A DNA stretch of 12,116 nt from Gryganskiella cystojenkinii (GCA_015852425.1 JAAAIG010001031.1:1-12116); one strand, 5' to 3'. Shown: positions 1 through 8,580, counted from the first letter of the stretch. The notes: generated from the letters alone by a model not told the origin. A program made the numbers and translations.

Positions 1-396
1 CAAGGGAACCGAGTGTCACAAATATAGCGGGACCGATCCGCTATTCAAATTTATCCTTCGTTGTGGTCTGATCCGGTAAACACAGAGCCGCGCTCTTTAC
101 CCAGACTCAGCGCTCCTCTATCTAAATTAGGCTCAGGCTAGTTCAGATATTGACGGTGCAAGGGATAGAGTGATTTGAGGAGGAGGCATAAAAAAATAAA
201 GAGCTCTCCCCATGACAACCTGTCTCTTCCCGCAGAGATTGCATATTTCCAATTACTCGCACTCTCATCATCCATTCTGGTTTTAACTTTTCCTATTGTT
301 GTTCTCAATTGGATTCCATTCAGGGGAAGCCGCGCATCCGCCTTTTGTGGAAGTTATAGGGGTCTACCGCCATTGCCGTATGTCACAAAGATGTAG
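1..396. other. left-edge region without a recognisable gene
   Basis: I see no convincing gene here. One open frame runs from about 175 to 396 on the plus strand. It has no ATG start, an unlikely composition and no flanking splice signals that connect it to the next coding stretch. The only structured feature is the short palindrome at 24-44, listed separately. This could be 5' flank of the broken gene at 397-1142, or remnant of an element that continues to the left of the window. Confidence 0.4.
24..44. repeat. short perfect inverted repeat (7-bp arms)
   Basis: ATAGCGG (24-30) and CCGCTAT (38-44) are perfect reverse complements around a 7-base spacer. It could be a small hairpin, a dyad binding site, or a subterminal piece of a transposon lying to the left. 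The surrounding sequence gives no way to choose between these. Arms this short also arise by chance in 12 kb. Confidence 0.4.
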
Positions 397-1142
397 ATTT
401 TTTGGGCAGACAGAACAGCAGCCCATCAAGTTCGAGTGTCCACTAAAAAGACTGTTGGCGGCATAATCAAAGGAAGCGATAACGTGAGAGAGCATTATAT
501 CAGTGCCCAATTCTCATTTACTTGGACTACATTTACTGCCTTGTATGCTCCTGGCCCTCTGCTAGAGTCGGTACACGCTGGACAGAAACACCCAAGTGAG
601 GATGACCACAGAGACAACACCAGCTCTCGCTCAGATGAATTTGTTCATCTTGCTTCACTATAACTTACTCTTTTGCAGTGCTTGTTTTCCGAGTCGTAAG
701 ACCCAAGATTACGAGTCGGCAGACAGAAAAGCAACAGCTCGAGGATGTCAAAGTTGCGGAAGATTATGATACTGACGACACTGCGTAATCATTGACCGAC
801 TTGTATGAGCCGAATGAACTTTCTCACCTAACTCATCTTGGAGCCCAAGGAGCAGAAGTCCAGGCATTGTCTCAGGAAAGCGACCATGAAGCGGCCAGCG
901 CCACTCTGGCCCGCGACCTCTCTTTGAAGAAACCCAAGACTGTGAGGTGCCGAGTAAGTGGAGATCGAGAATTCTGTACAAATACCTAACAATAAATAGT
1001 TGTCTTCCGTAACAACCCTTTGATGCACATTCGAAAAAATCTTTCCAAAGGAGTCCCTCGGATCCATGTGGGCCTTTCAACAAGCACAGCTGTCGAGGAC
1101 AAACTCTCCGAGATTGGACTATCATCTGAGTTCTACGGGTGA
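397..1142 (+). pseudogene. broken protein-coding gene, unknown family
   Basis: No family is recognised, but exon-like structure is visible. A frame is open from 397 to 595 and reaches a GTGAGG donor at 596. A TTTTGCAG acceptor ends at 678, and the codon split across this 83-bp intron becomes ATG. The second block (679-953) reads as ordinary polar protein (LEDVKVAEDYDTDD, then DLYEPNELSHLTHLG, then LARDLSLKKPKTVRCR), but a TAA at 786-788 interrupts it. A GTAAGT donor at 954 and a CTAAC...ATAG acceptor ending at 999 bound a 46-bp intron whose length does not keep the frame. The next protein-like block (1002-1139, with HIRKNLSKGVPRIHVGLST and EDKLSEIGLSSEFYG) therefore lies one base out. It ends at TGA 1140-1142. 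One nonsense codon plus one frameshift suggest a dead gene or transposon remnant. The start is not determined; 436 is only a GTG. Confidence 0.35.
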
Positions 1143-1205
1143 GATTTATGTTTGAATGGCTGTCGCCCATGCTTGTTGTTTTCATTCATTCTTGACCATA
1201 TGCTT

Positions 1206-3555
1206 TTAGATGGCCTGCGCTTTCGCCTTCTCCCTGTCTTTACACTCCTGGATATACCGCTGACAAGGAACTTGAGGCAAAGGTGTAACCGAGCCCCGGT
1301 TCTCAACCAAGGGAAGGAACATGACCTGCGGTCTGTATAAAGCCCCTTTCTCGAACTGGCGTTGTTGAACGGAACGGGGCAGGTACTTGAGCATGATCGT
1401 CCTCAGCAGTCTGTCGGACCAGGTCTGACCCATCATGACTTTGGCGAGCATCTGGCTCATGTTGTAGGCCTCCTTGGAGCGCTCATATCTTTGATTGTAA
1501 TAACTCTGGAACGCAGCCTTAAGACTCTTCACGGACTTGTCCTTGAGATCATAAAAGCAGTTTGCCAGGATCACGGCATCCTGCATCGCGTTAATCGCGC
1601 CCAGTCCAGCGGAGGGGAACATCTGAGCGAGGAGTGTAAAAAAGGAGCACAGAGTTAACGAGAGCAGTTTTTTTTATCCATAAAAGCCCATCCATTTCCA
1701 TCGTTATCCCAAATTTTGTTCACACACACTGTCTGTCTCTCGCTCTCCCTGTCTTCTCTTTACCTTGTGACAAGAATCGCCAATGAGGACGGATCGACCG
1801 TGGAACCAGGTCTTGCACATCTTGTGTTCAAGAAAAACCTTCGAGATCAACTCTGGCGGGGTCGCGTCAATAAGGTCGCCCATCTTGCCACCAAAAGGGC
1901 TCACGCTATGATGGAATTCCTTGATCATTTCCTAGAACAACGATTTTTTTAGCAAGAGGGTTGGTTAGTGTCGGCAAGGGAAGGGGGTGGGTGGCTTGAG
2001 GGTTAAGTAAGCCTGCCCGGCGTCTCTTTTTTCTCTATTTTTTTTCTTTCAAGCTGGGGATACCTTGTTAGCTTCGGGTCCCCACTCAGAGTTCATGAAT
2101 TGTTGACGCTGTGCATCGGACTTGTTCTGGTACTGCCTGTTCAATCCCCAGCAGAAACGATTCCCGGGTGCCGTAATAGCGTACCACTGTTGTCAACCAA
2201 CAATAAGGGAAATGAAAATGAGATGAAAAGAAAAAAAAAAGAGCGAATGTTAGCATGACACGAGCGAGGGCGGGTCAGAGATTTTTTTTCATTTTCTCCA
2301 TTCTTAAGAAATAAAGACTTACGTTATGACGGACCCCACCCACAACGGATTTGAAATGCGCGATTCCATCCTTGAGCTCTGGATACTTCTCAGGATCCAT
2401 GGGTTCAGTAACACCGACCATGCAGGTGTATCCGACTCCAAGAGGTTCCTTGTCCGATTTCGGTAACTTGCCCTCTGCCTCCAAGACCTTGTAGAGGTTC
2501 TGACGGACTGCACTATAAGTTCCATCTAATCCCGTTCGTAAAACAAATGTAAAATGTAAATGTAAAATGTAGAAACCATCAGAAAAAAATAAAGACGGGG
2601 CACCGATATGATGATGAGGAGCGCCAAAATAGATTCTTTGTTAGGTGGTGGTTATACCTGCTCCAACGACAACGTCCGCAACGTACTCGCAGTTGTCCGC
2701 ACAGGTGACAGTGACCTTATCCGGGTTATCCTTGGTGTTTTCCTCAATCTTCAGAACTCGTTTTCCATTCGCGATCCTTTGCGCCGGGACCTTGGACAAT
2801 AAGAGTCGGAGGAAATCTATTTAATCAAAGACAAGAAGATATCAGAAAACAAGCCCATTTCCCAAACACGTCGTCGTCCTTTCCTTCTCAACTCTGAAAG
2901 CAGCTCTCTATATTTTTTACCTGGACGAGAAAAGATGAAGTTATCATATCCAGTGCTGAAAAATAAATAAATGTCGATTCCGCGCAGCGGGAACAAGAAG
3001 GAATGGAAAGAAAAAATGATCGATGAGGGCTCTGAGCGTGTTCAAAAAAAAAAAGAGACCAATTGCTCTCCGTCCCTACTTTTATCCATAATTAAGTTGG
3101 AACTTTGAACAGGGCACAAATGACTTTGAGCGACGACTTACAATTCCTTCGAACCCCTCATACCAACTTCACCCAAGACTTCCATATTCTCGTTGAACTG
3201 CCATATCGTTGTGACCTCGTACGAGATCTGCTTCAGTTCCTCCAACATGCCCAGCTGTTCAAATACTGGGAGGAATTGAGGACCCAGGGACATGGCCGAT
3301 CCTAAGAAGAAGAAAAAGAAAGAAAGAAATAAAGATATGACTCTCAGTAACGGACAGAGTAAACGGAATCATAGGGCGTTCATGGACCAGCGGTGTTATT
3401 GAGGGTTTACCGAGTGATTTGAATTCGCCAGCTCGCTCGAGGATGATGTAGTCGACGCCCATACGCTCAAAGAGGATGGCAAGCATCAAGCCCCCAAGAC
3501 CTGCACCAACAATAATGACAGAGGGGACCTCTCTTTTTGAAGTGGATATGGACAT
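1206..3555 (-). CDS. FAD-dependent monooxygenase (PHBH fold), 8 exons
   Basis: Predicted 469-aa flavoprotein hydroxylase of the p-hydroxybenzoate/salicylate hydroxylase superfamily, which uses FAD, NAD(P)H and O2 to hydroxylate or epoxidise a small molecule. The substrate cannot be read from the sequence. Exons in transcript order: 3555-3411, 3301-3142, 2955-2921, 2816-2658, 2525-2323, 2186-2064, 1931-1764, 1622-1206. Every intron is GT...AG and the exons sum to 1410 nt. Exon 1 carries the dinucleotide-binding GAGLGG (residues 17-22) followed by a beta strand ending in E40. The DG motif (DGTYSAVR, about 167) is created by the exon 4/5 junction. The FAD-ribityl GD motif (LIGDSCHK, 326-327) is followed by MFPSAGLGAINAMQDAVILAN across the exon 7/8 junction, the usual C-terminal flavin loop. 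There is no N-terminal signal peptide, so it is probably cytosolic. The ATG at 3555 begins immediately before the Rossmann strand. It is intact, unlike its neighbours; length is normal for the family. Confidence 0.88.
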
Positions 3556-3700
3556 GTTTAATTAACTCGAGAAAGAAGAAGAAAGGTGGTCGTGAGAGGT
3601 ATGACGGGGGAAGGAGTTGAGTGAAGATGAAGGAAAGTGGTGGAGAGGATGGAAAGGAAAGGAAAGGAAATGATGGGAAAGAAAGGAAAAAAGCTCACAG
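3556..3700 (-). promoter_or_regulatory. pyrimidine-rich 5' flank of the monooxygenase gene
   Basis: On the minus strand, the 145 bases before the ATG at 3555 are strongly C/T-rich. On the plus strand this reads as repeated GGAAA/GAAAG, for example 3650-3690. CT-rich tracts just upstream of the start are common at fungal core promoters. No clear TATA box or named operator was seen. This is an inference from composition and position only. Confidence 0.3.
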
Positions 3701-4062
3701 CCGTCCTTATCCACATTTTCACCTTTGGAGAAAGTCATTTAATTGGCAGAACACAAGCATTTTCGTGAAGGTTTGTCAACGAAGAGAATCTTTGAAGGCG
3801 TATTGGCTGGCAATAGGACACTTGTTCCGCTGGTTTAGAAACTATAAATCAATTAAAAATGTATTCAGTTTGTGATTTGCTGGTGAATTTTCTGTATATG
3901 CATGGATTTTACTAAATGCTCACTAGAAATCAACCCTGTTACTAAATGCAAAGAAAGAAAAAGCTCTGATTGAATTAAAATGTAAGAAAAAAACCTATTC
4001 AGTCCTTGCAGTGAAATTCGATGCCAAGAAGCAGATTTAGAGAGCGTTTAGAAAGTCTATAA
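3701..4062. other. AT-rich spacer with no gene seen
   Basis: This stretch lies between the divergent monooxygenase promoter and the recombinase pseudogene. No supported reading frame crosses it. An 11-base direct repeat, TTACTAAATGC, occurs at 3909-3919 and 3939-3949. No terminal inverted repeats or target duplications could be matched, so the left boundary of the Crypton-type element is not visible. Confidence 0.4.
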
Positions 4063-5272
4063 ATGCGCGTAGCGTCCCCGGTAGCAACAATTATCACCAC
4101 TTCCCCTAGTTTTCCTTCAATTCCACGCGTCTTTTCACCTTCCATGGACACTACGGTGACCTCGAGTGATATCCAAGATCTCAGCACCACTGTGGACATG
4201 TCCACAGTCCCGATTGACCACGAGTTTGGGGATCCAGATGCAGATAAGGACATGGAGTCTCTTAATGCTGCTGCCGACGACGATCTTGAAGAGAATGTCT
4301 TTGAAATACACCTTGCCGCCGCTACAAAGACAACCAAGGACCTTCTTCACGCCAAAAACACAACAAGAAACTAAGAGATATATCTCAGAGGAGGTCGCCA
4401 ATATTGTGTCTCTATTGGCAAGCCGGGCGCTTTGGAGACAATTACCAAGGATACACCATTGGTCCTTAAAGCGTATATTGCATCCAAGTGCGAGAGAATA
4501 GAACAAGAGGCGCAAGAAATTTACCAAGAGGCTGAACGAGAAGTCGAGTTATTGGATGTTGATGATATTGGCGATACGAACAAGAACAAGAATAAGAACA
4601 AGAGCTAGAACAAGAACAAGAAAGAGGACTCCCAGCCAAAGTCTCTTAGTACCGCCGAGTCGATCAGGGCAGCTTGGAAAATCTTCTATAGGTGAACGTT
4701 TAAGGTCCAAGATGGTTGGAGGATGGAGGAGGACGGCAAGTGCATTGGGAATCCTGTAGACGATATTGATCTCACTCAGTATATTCAGGCGCTCCGAAAG
4801 GCACACATTCGTGAACGGATAACCCGACACAGTATCGCCATTACTCTGCCATCCATGGAGAGGCTGATGGCATATCTGGATCGCCCTGATGTTCGGGAGA
4901 AGCACGGTGCTGCCAACTGTTTATTTTTTCAAGCATATGCGACAACGGGGTTCTTTCTTTGGACAAGGTATATCAATTAACCAGAACTCGTTCTTTGTTT
5001 GTCTTGCTTATTCACTTCACTGCCTTCTTTTTATTTAAATATGCACAACTTTCCTTTTTCTTATCATCGTTCCTTTGTTAATATTCCTATTATTCTATTA
5101 TTTACCTTTTTTTGATGAAGAAACGATGAGCTACATAAGCTTTAGGGTCATATGATTGAAGGCTTAGGCCTGGATAGTGACGACACGGTGTTCAAGACGC
5201 AGAAAAGCAGCAAGCATTACTTCAAGATCAAGCTGACCTTTCGAAAAACCAACCAAGGGGATTCGTCTAAGT
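4063..5272 (+). pseudogene. Crypton-like tyrosine recombinase, degenerate and truncated
   Basis: One plus-strand frame stays protein-like from 4063 (ATG; another at 4144) to an exon end at 4967, but contains stops TAA 4372-4374, TAG about 4606 and TGA about 4690. A 153-bp intron (GTATAT at 4968, GATGAAG ending 5120) then joins to 5121-5272, keeping the frame. The C-terminal half resembles Crypton-type tyrosine recombinases. It has a core-binding region (TAESIRAAWKIFYR, then GNPVDDIDLTQYIQALRKA, then LPSMERLMAYLDRPD), then CLFFQAYATTGFFLWTR running across the splice into NDELHKL. That gives the R-x-x-E-L-x-x-L signature around the first catalytic arginine. LTFRKTNQ follows, matching the beta-strand lysine segment. 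A fourth stop (TAG) sits after HKL. The H-R-Y half of the catalytic domain is absent: the frame ends at a GTAAGT donor (5273), and minisatellite and Helitron sequence follow. The family is assigned from pattern only. Confidence 0.6.
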
Positions 5273-5334
5273 GTAAGTACTACTAGTCTGTCTGATATAC
5301 ACTTGTTGTCACTCTCTATTTCCTGTTGTCTCTC

Positions 5335-5467
5335 TTCACGGTCTCTTTCTTCACGGTCTCTTTCTTCACGGTCTCTTCTTCACGGTCTCTTCTTCACGGT
5401 CTATCTCTACCTGTTCTCTCTTCTCCTGCTCTCTCTACTCCTGCTCTCTCTACTCCTGTTCTCTCCC
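5335..5467 (+). repeat. TC-rich minisatellite, two 14-15 bp tandem arrays
   Basis: Array one has five copies of TTCACGGTCTCTTTC, starting at 5335, 5350, 5365, 5379 and 5393, so the period drops from 15 to 14. Array two has three copies of CTCCTGCTCTCTCTA (5423-5437, 5438-5452, 5453-5467, the last diverged), with a partial copy just before. Both lie in the presumed second intron of the recombinase pseudogene, immediately before the Helitron 3' end. The open frames through it (SFFTVSFFTVS and similar) are repeat artefacts, not genes. Confidence 0.85.
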
Positions 5468-5533
5468 CATCTTATCCTCTCGCTTCCTTCTTGTATCTCT
5501 TTCTTTTTCGTCTTCTCTTTATATTTATTTTTA

Positions 5534-5562
5534 CTAGTATGTACCCGCGGCTTCGCTCGCGG
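5534..5562 (-). other. Helitron 3' terminus: hairpin plus CTAG|T
   Basis: On the plus strand the order is A (5533), CTAG (5534-5537), 7 bases, then a hairpin at 5545-5562. Read on the minus strand, it is a 7-bp GC-rich stem with one bulged base and a GAA loop, 7 bases, CTAG, then host T. A GC hairpin about 10 nt before a CTRR end with insertion next to T is the hallmark of Helitron 3' ends. The distance from the helicase stop (5659) is also right. Confidence 0.85.
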
Positions 5563-5658
5563 ACCAATTAACCTAACATATATTATATTTTACCTCCTCT
5601 TTATTTCTAACTCTTTTTGTTTCTTTCTTTTTTCAGTTCTCTTATGTAAATTTATGTG

Positions 5659-8029
5659 CTAAGCAAGTATCTCTGGATACACGACATTTGTGGTATATAC
5701 ATGAGGGTCACCACTGTCGTTTTGATTGTTAATAAGCACAAAGAGATTGTCTCTTTTCGTGGTTCGAGATAACGCAACGTAGAGCAGACCATGAGTAAAA
5801 ATCGGTGATTTGAGTAACAGGCCTGCAACCTCTAGTGTCTGTCCCTCTGACTTGTTAATGGTTAGGGCAAAGGCAGGACGGATTGGAAATTGTAGCCGTC
5901 GTAGTTTGAAAGGTACATCAAGGTCGCTCGGGTAAATGGGTATGCGGGGAATATAATGATGAGCGCTTGCGTGTGGTCCGTTGAGAATTGTGGCACCAAT
6001 GACAAAGCGGAACAGTGACGTGACAATGAGACGCGTACCGTTGCAAAGTCCAGCCTCTGGCAACATATTCGGTAAGAGAATCACTGGGCAGCCTACTTTG
6101 AGCTTCAAGTGGTGAGGCGGAAGGGACGAAGATTTGAGGCTGTGAAGGAATTCAGGTGTGATCATGTCCTTCATACCGCCATCGCCATCGCTTTCTATTG
6201 AATCCACTGAGTGCAGATCCCATGCCTCTCCAGGCAACGAATTGATCAAGACTTCATTGACTTCGTCGACCTCTTCGTTTGTGGTGCATAAAATGACGCG
6301 GTCACTGAGATATCTGTTTAAGTCATCATTATCACCGATCTCATCGAAGAGTCTGGCAAGATCTGGATAAACTTTGTCAATAAGATCGTCGAGGCTGGCA
6401 TCAGGAGGCATCATGACCTGTGGGGGCAGCTTGATAGTGGTATTGACACCATGGTTGGAGGACTCACCCTCAACAGTACCATCACCAACAGAGAGAAGCC
6501 AATCTGCGTATTCCTTTTGATCCTCAATATCTGGTGCTTGTGAGTCGCGAAGGAGTCTCATGTTGACTGTGAGTCGGATGTAGTTCACCTCAGACCATAG
6601 AGGGGAGCGCTTAAAACATGCTGCGATGGTATCCTCTCAACTTCCCCGCTTAACAACAGGAGGGATCTGTCTAAAGTCACCGCCAAAGACAACAATCTTT
6701 CCACCGAAGAGACGGTCCTTGTTCCGAGGGTCGACTGACTTCATGAGATCCCTGAGTGATCTGTCCACAGACTCAATAATACGACGATGTGTCGTTGGCG
6801 CTTCATCCCAGACAATGACCTTCGCCTCCTTCAACAACTCCCCGAGCTCGGACCGTTGAGTGAAGTTACACATACTGTCCTCAAGAGTAGGGATTGGAAC
6901 TTTGAACCGGGAATGGACAGTTCGACCTCCTTGCAAAAGCAGAGCAGCTATGCCTGATCCAGCAACAGCCAAGGCAATTTGGCCTTTTGAACGGACGGAA
7001 GAGAGCACTGCAGAGTAGAGAAACGTTTTACCGGTTCCAGCAGGACCATCAATAAAAAAAGCCTTGGGTTTGTTTCTCGTAACAGCATCCATTATAGAGT
7101 CGTATGCACGGTGCTGATCTGGGTTGAGTTGATCTTCGATGTCTGCAATCTCAGCATCACTGAGCCTGGGATAGGCCAGTTCTTGGGCGATAAGCTTGTT
7201 CCCGACAGGTTCGTAGTCGTCTGGCATGATTGGCTCTGGCATACCATCATAATCCGAGAGGCTCTTCCCTGCCAGTCGCTGGAGGACATTCTGAATGTCC
7301 AGCAAGGCTTTGTTGGCTCGAATTTCAGCGAAGGCCATGACTTCCTCCTTATTTTTTGCATCTCGTTGCCGTGGTTCAAGGTCGAAGGCCAGTCGCTTTC
7401 GATATCTCCGCCAAAGCTTGCCAGGGTTTGTGGGGTTGCAATAGTAGAGGATTTGCGCAAACAACCTCCGCAACTGATATCCTGTTTCAATGCGAGCAGC
7501 TGTGGACAGGCATTCTCGCCACTCTTCATCGCTCTCAAGAAGACTACGGGCAGCACAGGACTCCTGGAAAGTGTTGTGAAGAACACCGTTGAAGGTCTTC
7601 AAGTCGTTGTACGATGTGGGGCTCTCCACTGTGGTCAAGAGTAACCGCAGATAGAACAACTCCCCAAAAGATGGAAGAACAAAAAAAAGGCGACCAATAG
7701 CCTTTCCCTTTTTCCTCGGACCCCATGTCTTTAAGCGGTTATCGTACACATGAGTCCTGGGGAACATGGGATACGTCGTTCGTGGGGCATCTGGATTCTG
7801 TTCATTGTATCTGAAAAACGCAGTGAGTTTGCTCCGCTCTTCCTGAGCTCGAGTCAGGATATCTTCAAGGGGCTCATCCTCCCTGAACGCGTGCATTAAT
7901 TGGCCTGGAAGCTTGAAGGTGGAGTTGAACCACAGATGGGTATGCGCCATGCATCTTGAATCCAAGAATTCGATAGACTGCCTCGCAAGGTGCGATGAAA
8001 CGGCCGTCTACAAAGTCCTTGATCTCATC
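5659..8029 (-). pseudogene. Helitron PIF1-like helicase, one stop and one frameshift
   Basis: The helicase half of a Helitron RepHel protein, an SF1B 5'-3' DNA helicase. It opens with DEIKDFVDGRFIAPCEAVYRI (8029 on), the conserved segment ahead of the helicase. Frame then changes near 7915, where LHLQ in one frame resumes as LPGQLMHAFREDEPLEDIL in another. The long second block (to 6640) holds NPDQHRAYDSIM (Q-motif region), Walker A GPAGTGKT (about 7047-7024), Walker B WDEAP (about 6810-6796) and GGDFRQIPPVVKRGS. A TGA at 6639-6637 follows; the same frame continues at once with EDTIAACFKRSPLW and VNMRLL, so this is a nonsense change, probably of an Arg codon. The last block ends with TINKSEGQTLEVAG and YVALSRTT, the usual C-terminal motifs, and a stop at 5659. 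It is probably non-functional; an intron could not explain the stop, since flanking residues are conserved. Confidence 0.85.
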
Positions 8030-8060
8030 CTTCTTTTTCCGTCCCTGGGCCCCCATGGTA

Positions 8061-8128
8061 GCACTTGATAACGTGTTCTCTATACAAGTTAAGAGTTTTC
8101 CCGAAATCATTGATGCTTCATCCACCTA
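8061..8128 (-). pseudogene. PIF1-type helicase motif II fragment
   Basis: VDEASMISGKLLTCIENTLSSA is read on the minus strand directly upstream of, and in frame with, the Helitron DEIKDF segment. DE-[AVI]-SM is motif II (Walker B) of PIF1-family helicases. It cannot belong in order here, because the Helitron helicase has its own Walker B (WDEAP) about 1.3 kb downstream in transcript order. A TAG precedes it in the form TTCTATTGTAG, which also looks like a 3' splice site, so it could be an exon fragment of another PIF1-like gene. Fragment only; origin uncertain. Confidence 0.45.
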
Positions 8129-8331
8129 CAATAGAAGCTTTCGACCCCTCATATGAATTTCGTTCAGTCTCTCTCGAACAGAGTGTGAATTACTCACAAA
8201 AGATGATTCTTTTGACATGCGCGAAATACGGAATCAATCTATCTTCATTTCAACAGAATAAAAAAGAGGAGAAATACGCCTGCTGGAGACCACAGACGTT
8301 ACAATCACTGTGCTGATTCGATCATGCATTA
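8129..8331 (+). other. short unassigned open frame between Helitron and MITE
   Basis: No gene is assigned. A plus-strand frame is open to a TGA ending at 8316 and reads IEAFDPSYEFRSVSLEQS, LLTCAKYGINLSSFQQNK, then EEKYACWRPQT. The spacing of an F-x-S segment, CAKYG and a later KYAC faintly resembles the N-terminal part of FAR1-type DNA-binding domains of MULE transposases, but that is guesswork. Its start overlaps the antisense helicase fragment and there is no ATG in a good position. It may be chance or a transposon scrap. Confidence 0.15.
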
Positions 8332-8528
8332 GGGGGTTTCAAACCTGGAATTTTCATTTTTTTTCGGCGCGGGTTTCCATCCCAATTTGACTCTTAGACT
8401 TTTGGCATCCAAGTGGATGCATCATCAACTTTGTATTGGGTTGAGGTGCAATTGATGAGGGAAAACATGAAGAGACGAGAGAGAAATGTGCCCTGAAAAA
8501 AAACGAAAATGCCAGGTTTAAAGCCCCC
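8332..8528. mobile_element. MITE-like element, 36-bp terminal inverted repeats, TA flanks
   Basis: The left arm at 8332-8367 begins GGGGGTTTCAAACCTGG. The right arm at 8493-8528, read on the other strand, begins GGGGGCTTTAAACCTGG. The arms align without gaps over 36 bases with 5 mismatches, including an eight-T run in both. The element is 197 bp, too short to encode a transposase, and is bounded by TA at 8330-8331 and 8529-8530, as expected of a Tc1/mariner-type target duplication. It lies 52 bases beyond the hyaluronan synthase-like stop codon, so it may form part of that transcript's 3' end. Confidence 0.75.
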
Positions 8529-8580
8529 TATTGATACATTTTTTATGAGAGCCGCTATTTTCTATAAAGTGGACTTCTGG

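Larger units (their letters stand above)
5534..8128 (-). mobile_element. Helitron relic, 5' truncated
   Basis: A rolling-circle Helitron lies on the minus strand. Its 3' terminus is at 5534 (CTAG followed by host T, with a hairpin just upstream), and its helicase gene runs 8029 to 5659. Complete autonomous Helitrons encode a RepHel protein with an HUH nuclease (Rep) domain before the PIF1-like helicase. Here no Rep sequence was found between the helicase and the hyaluronan synthase-like gene. The 5' TC terminus was not identified either, so the right boundary given is only the edge of the last helicase-like sequence. The reading frame is broken twice. It sits beside, and perhaps within an intron of, the Crypton-type pseudogene, implying a later insertion. 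Confidence 0.75.

Noticed and set aside
748..1185. 145-codon minus-strand open frame
   Set aside because: Cys/Trp/Arg-rich shadow composition; the plus strand has the protein-like blocks and splice signals.
3621..3875. 84-codon plus-strand frame rich in Lys/Glu/Gly
   Set aside because: Translation of the purine-rich promoter tract; low complexity and no homology pattern seen.
4135..4527. 130-codon minus-strand frame
   Set aside because: Antisense of the recombinase pseudogene, with no motif and no flanking signals.
5303..5662. 119-codon plus-strand frame of Ser/Leu/Phe repeats
   Set aside because: Produced by the TC-rich minisatellite and running into the Helitron 3' end; no ATG-based gene structure.
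7111..7644. 177-codon plus-strand open frame
   Set aside because: It is the antisense of the Helitron helicase, which carries recognisable motifs on the minus strand.
8332..8528. PIF/Harbinger origin for the 197-bp MITE
   Set aside because: The G-rich end suggested it, but that family makes 3-bp TWA duplications; the flanks here are TTA and TAT, agreeing only as TA.
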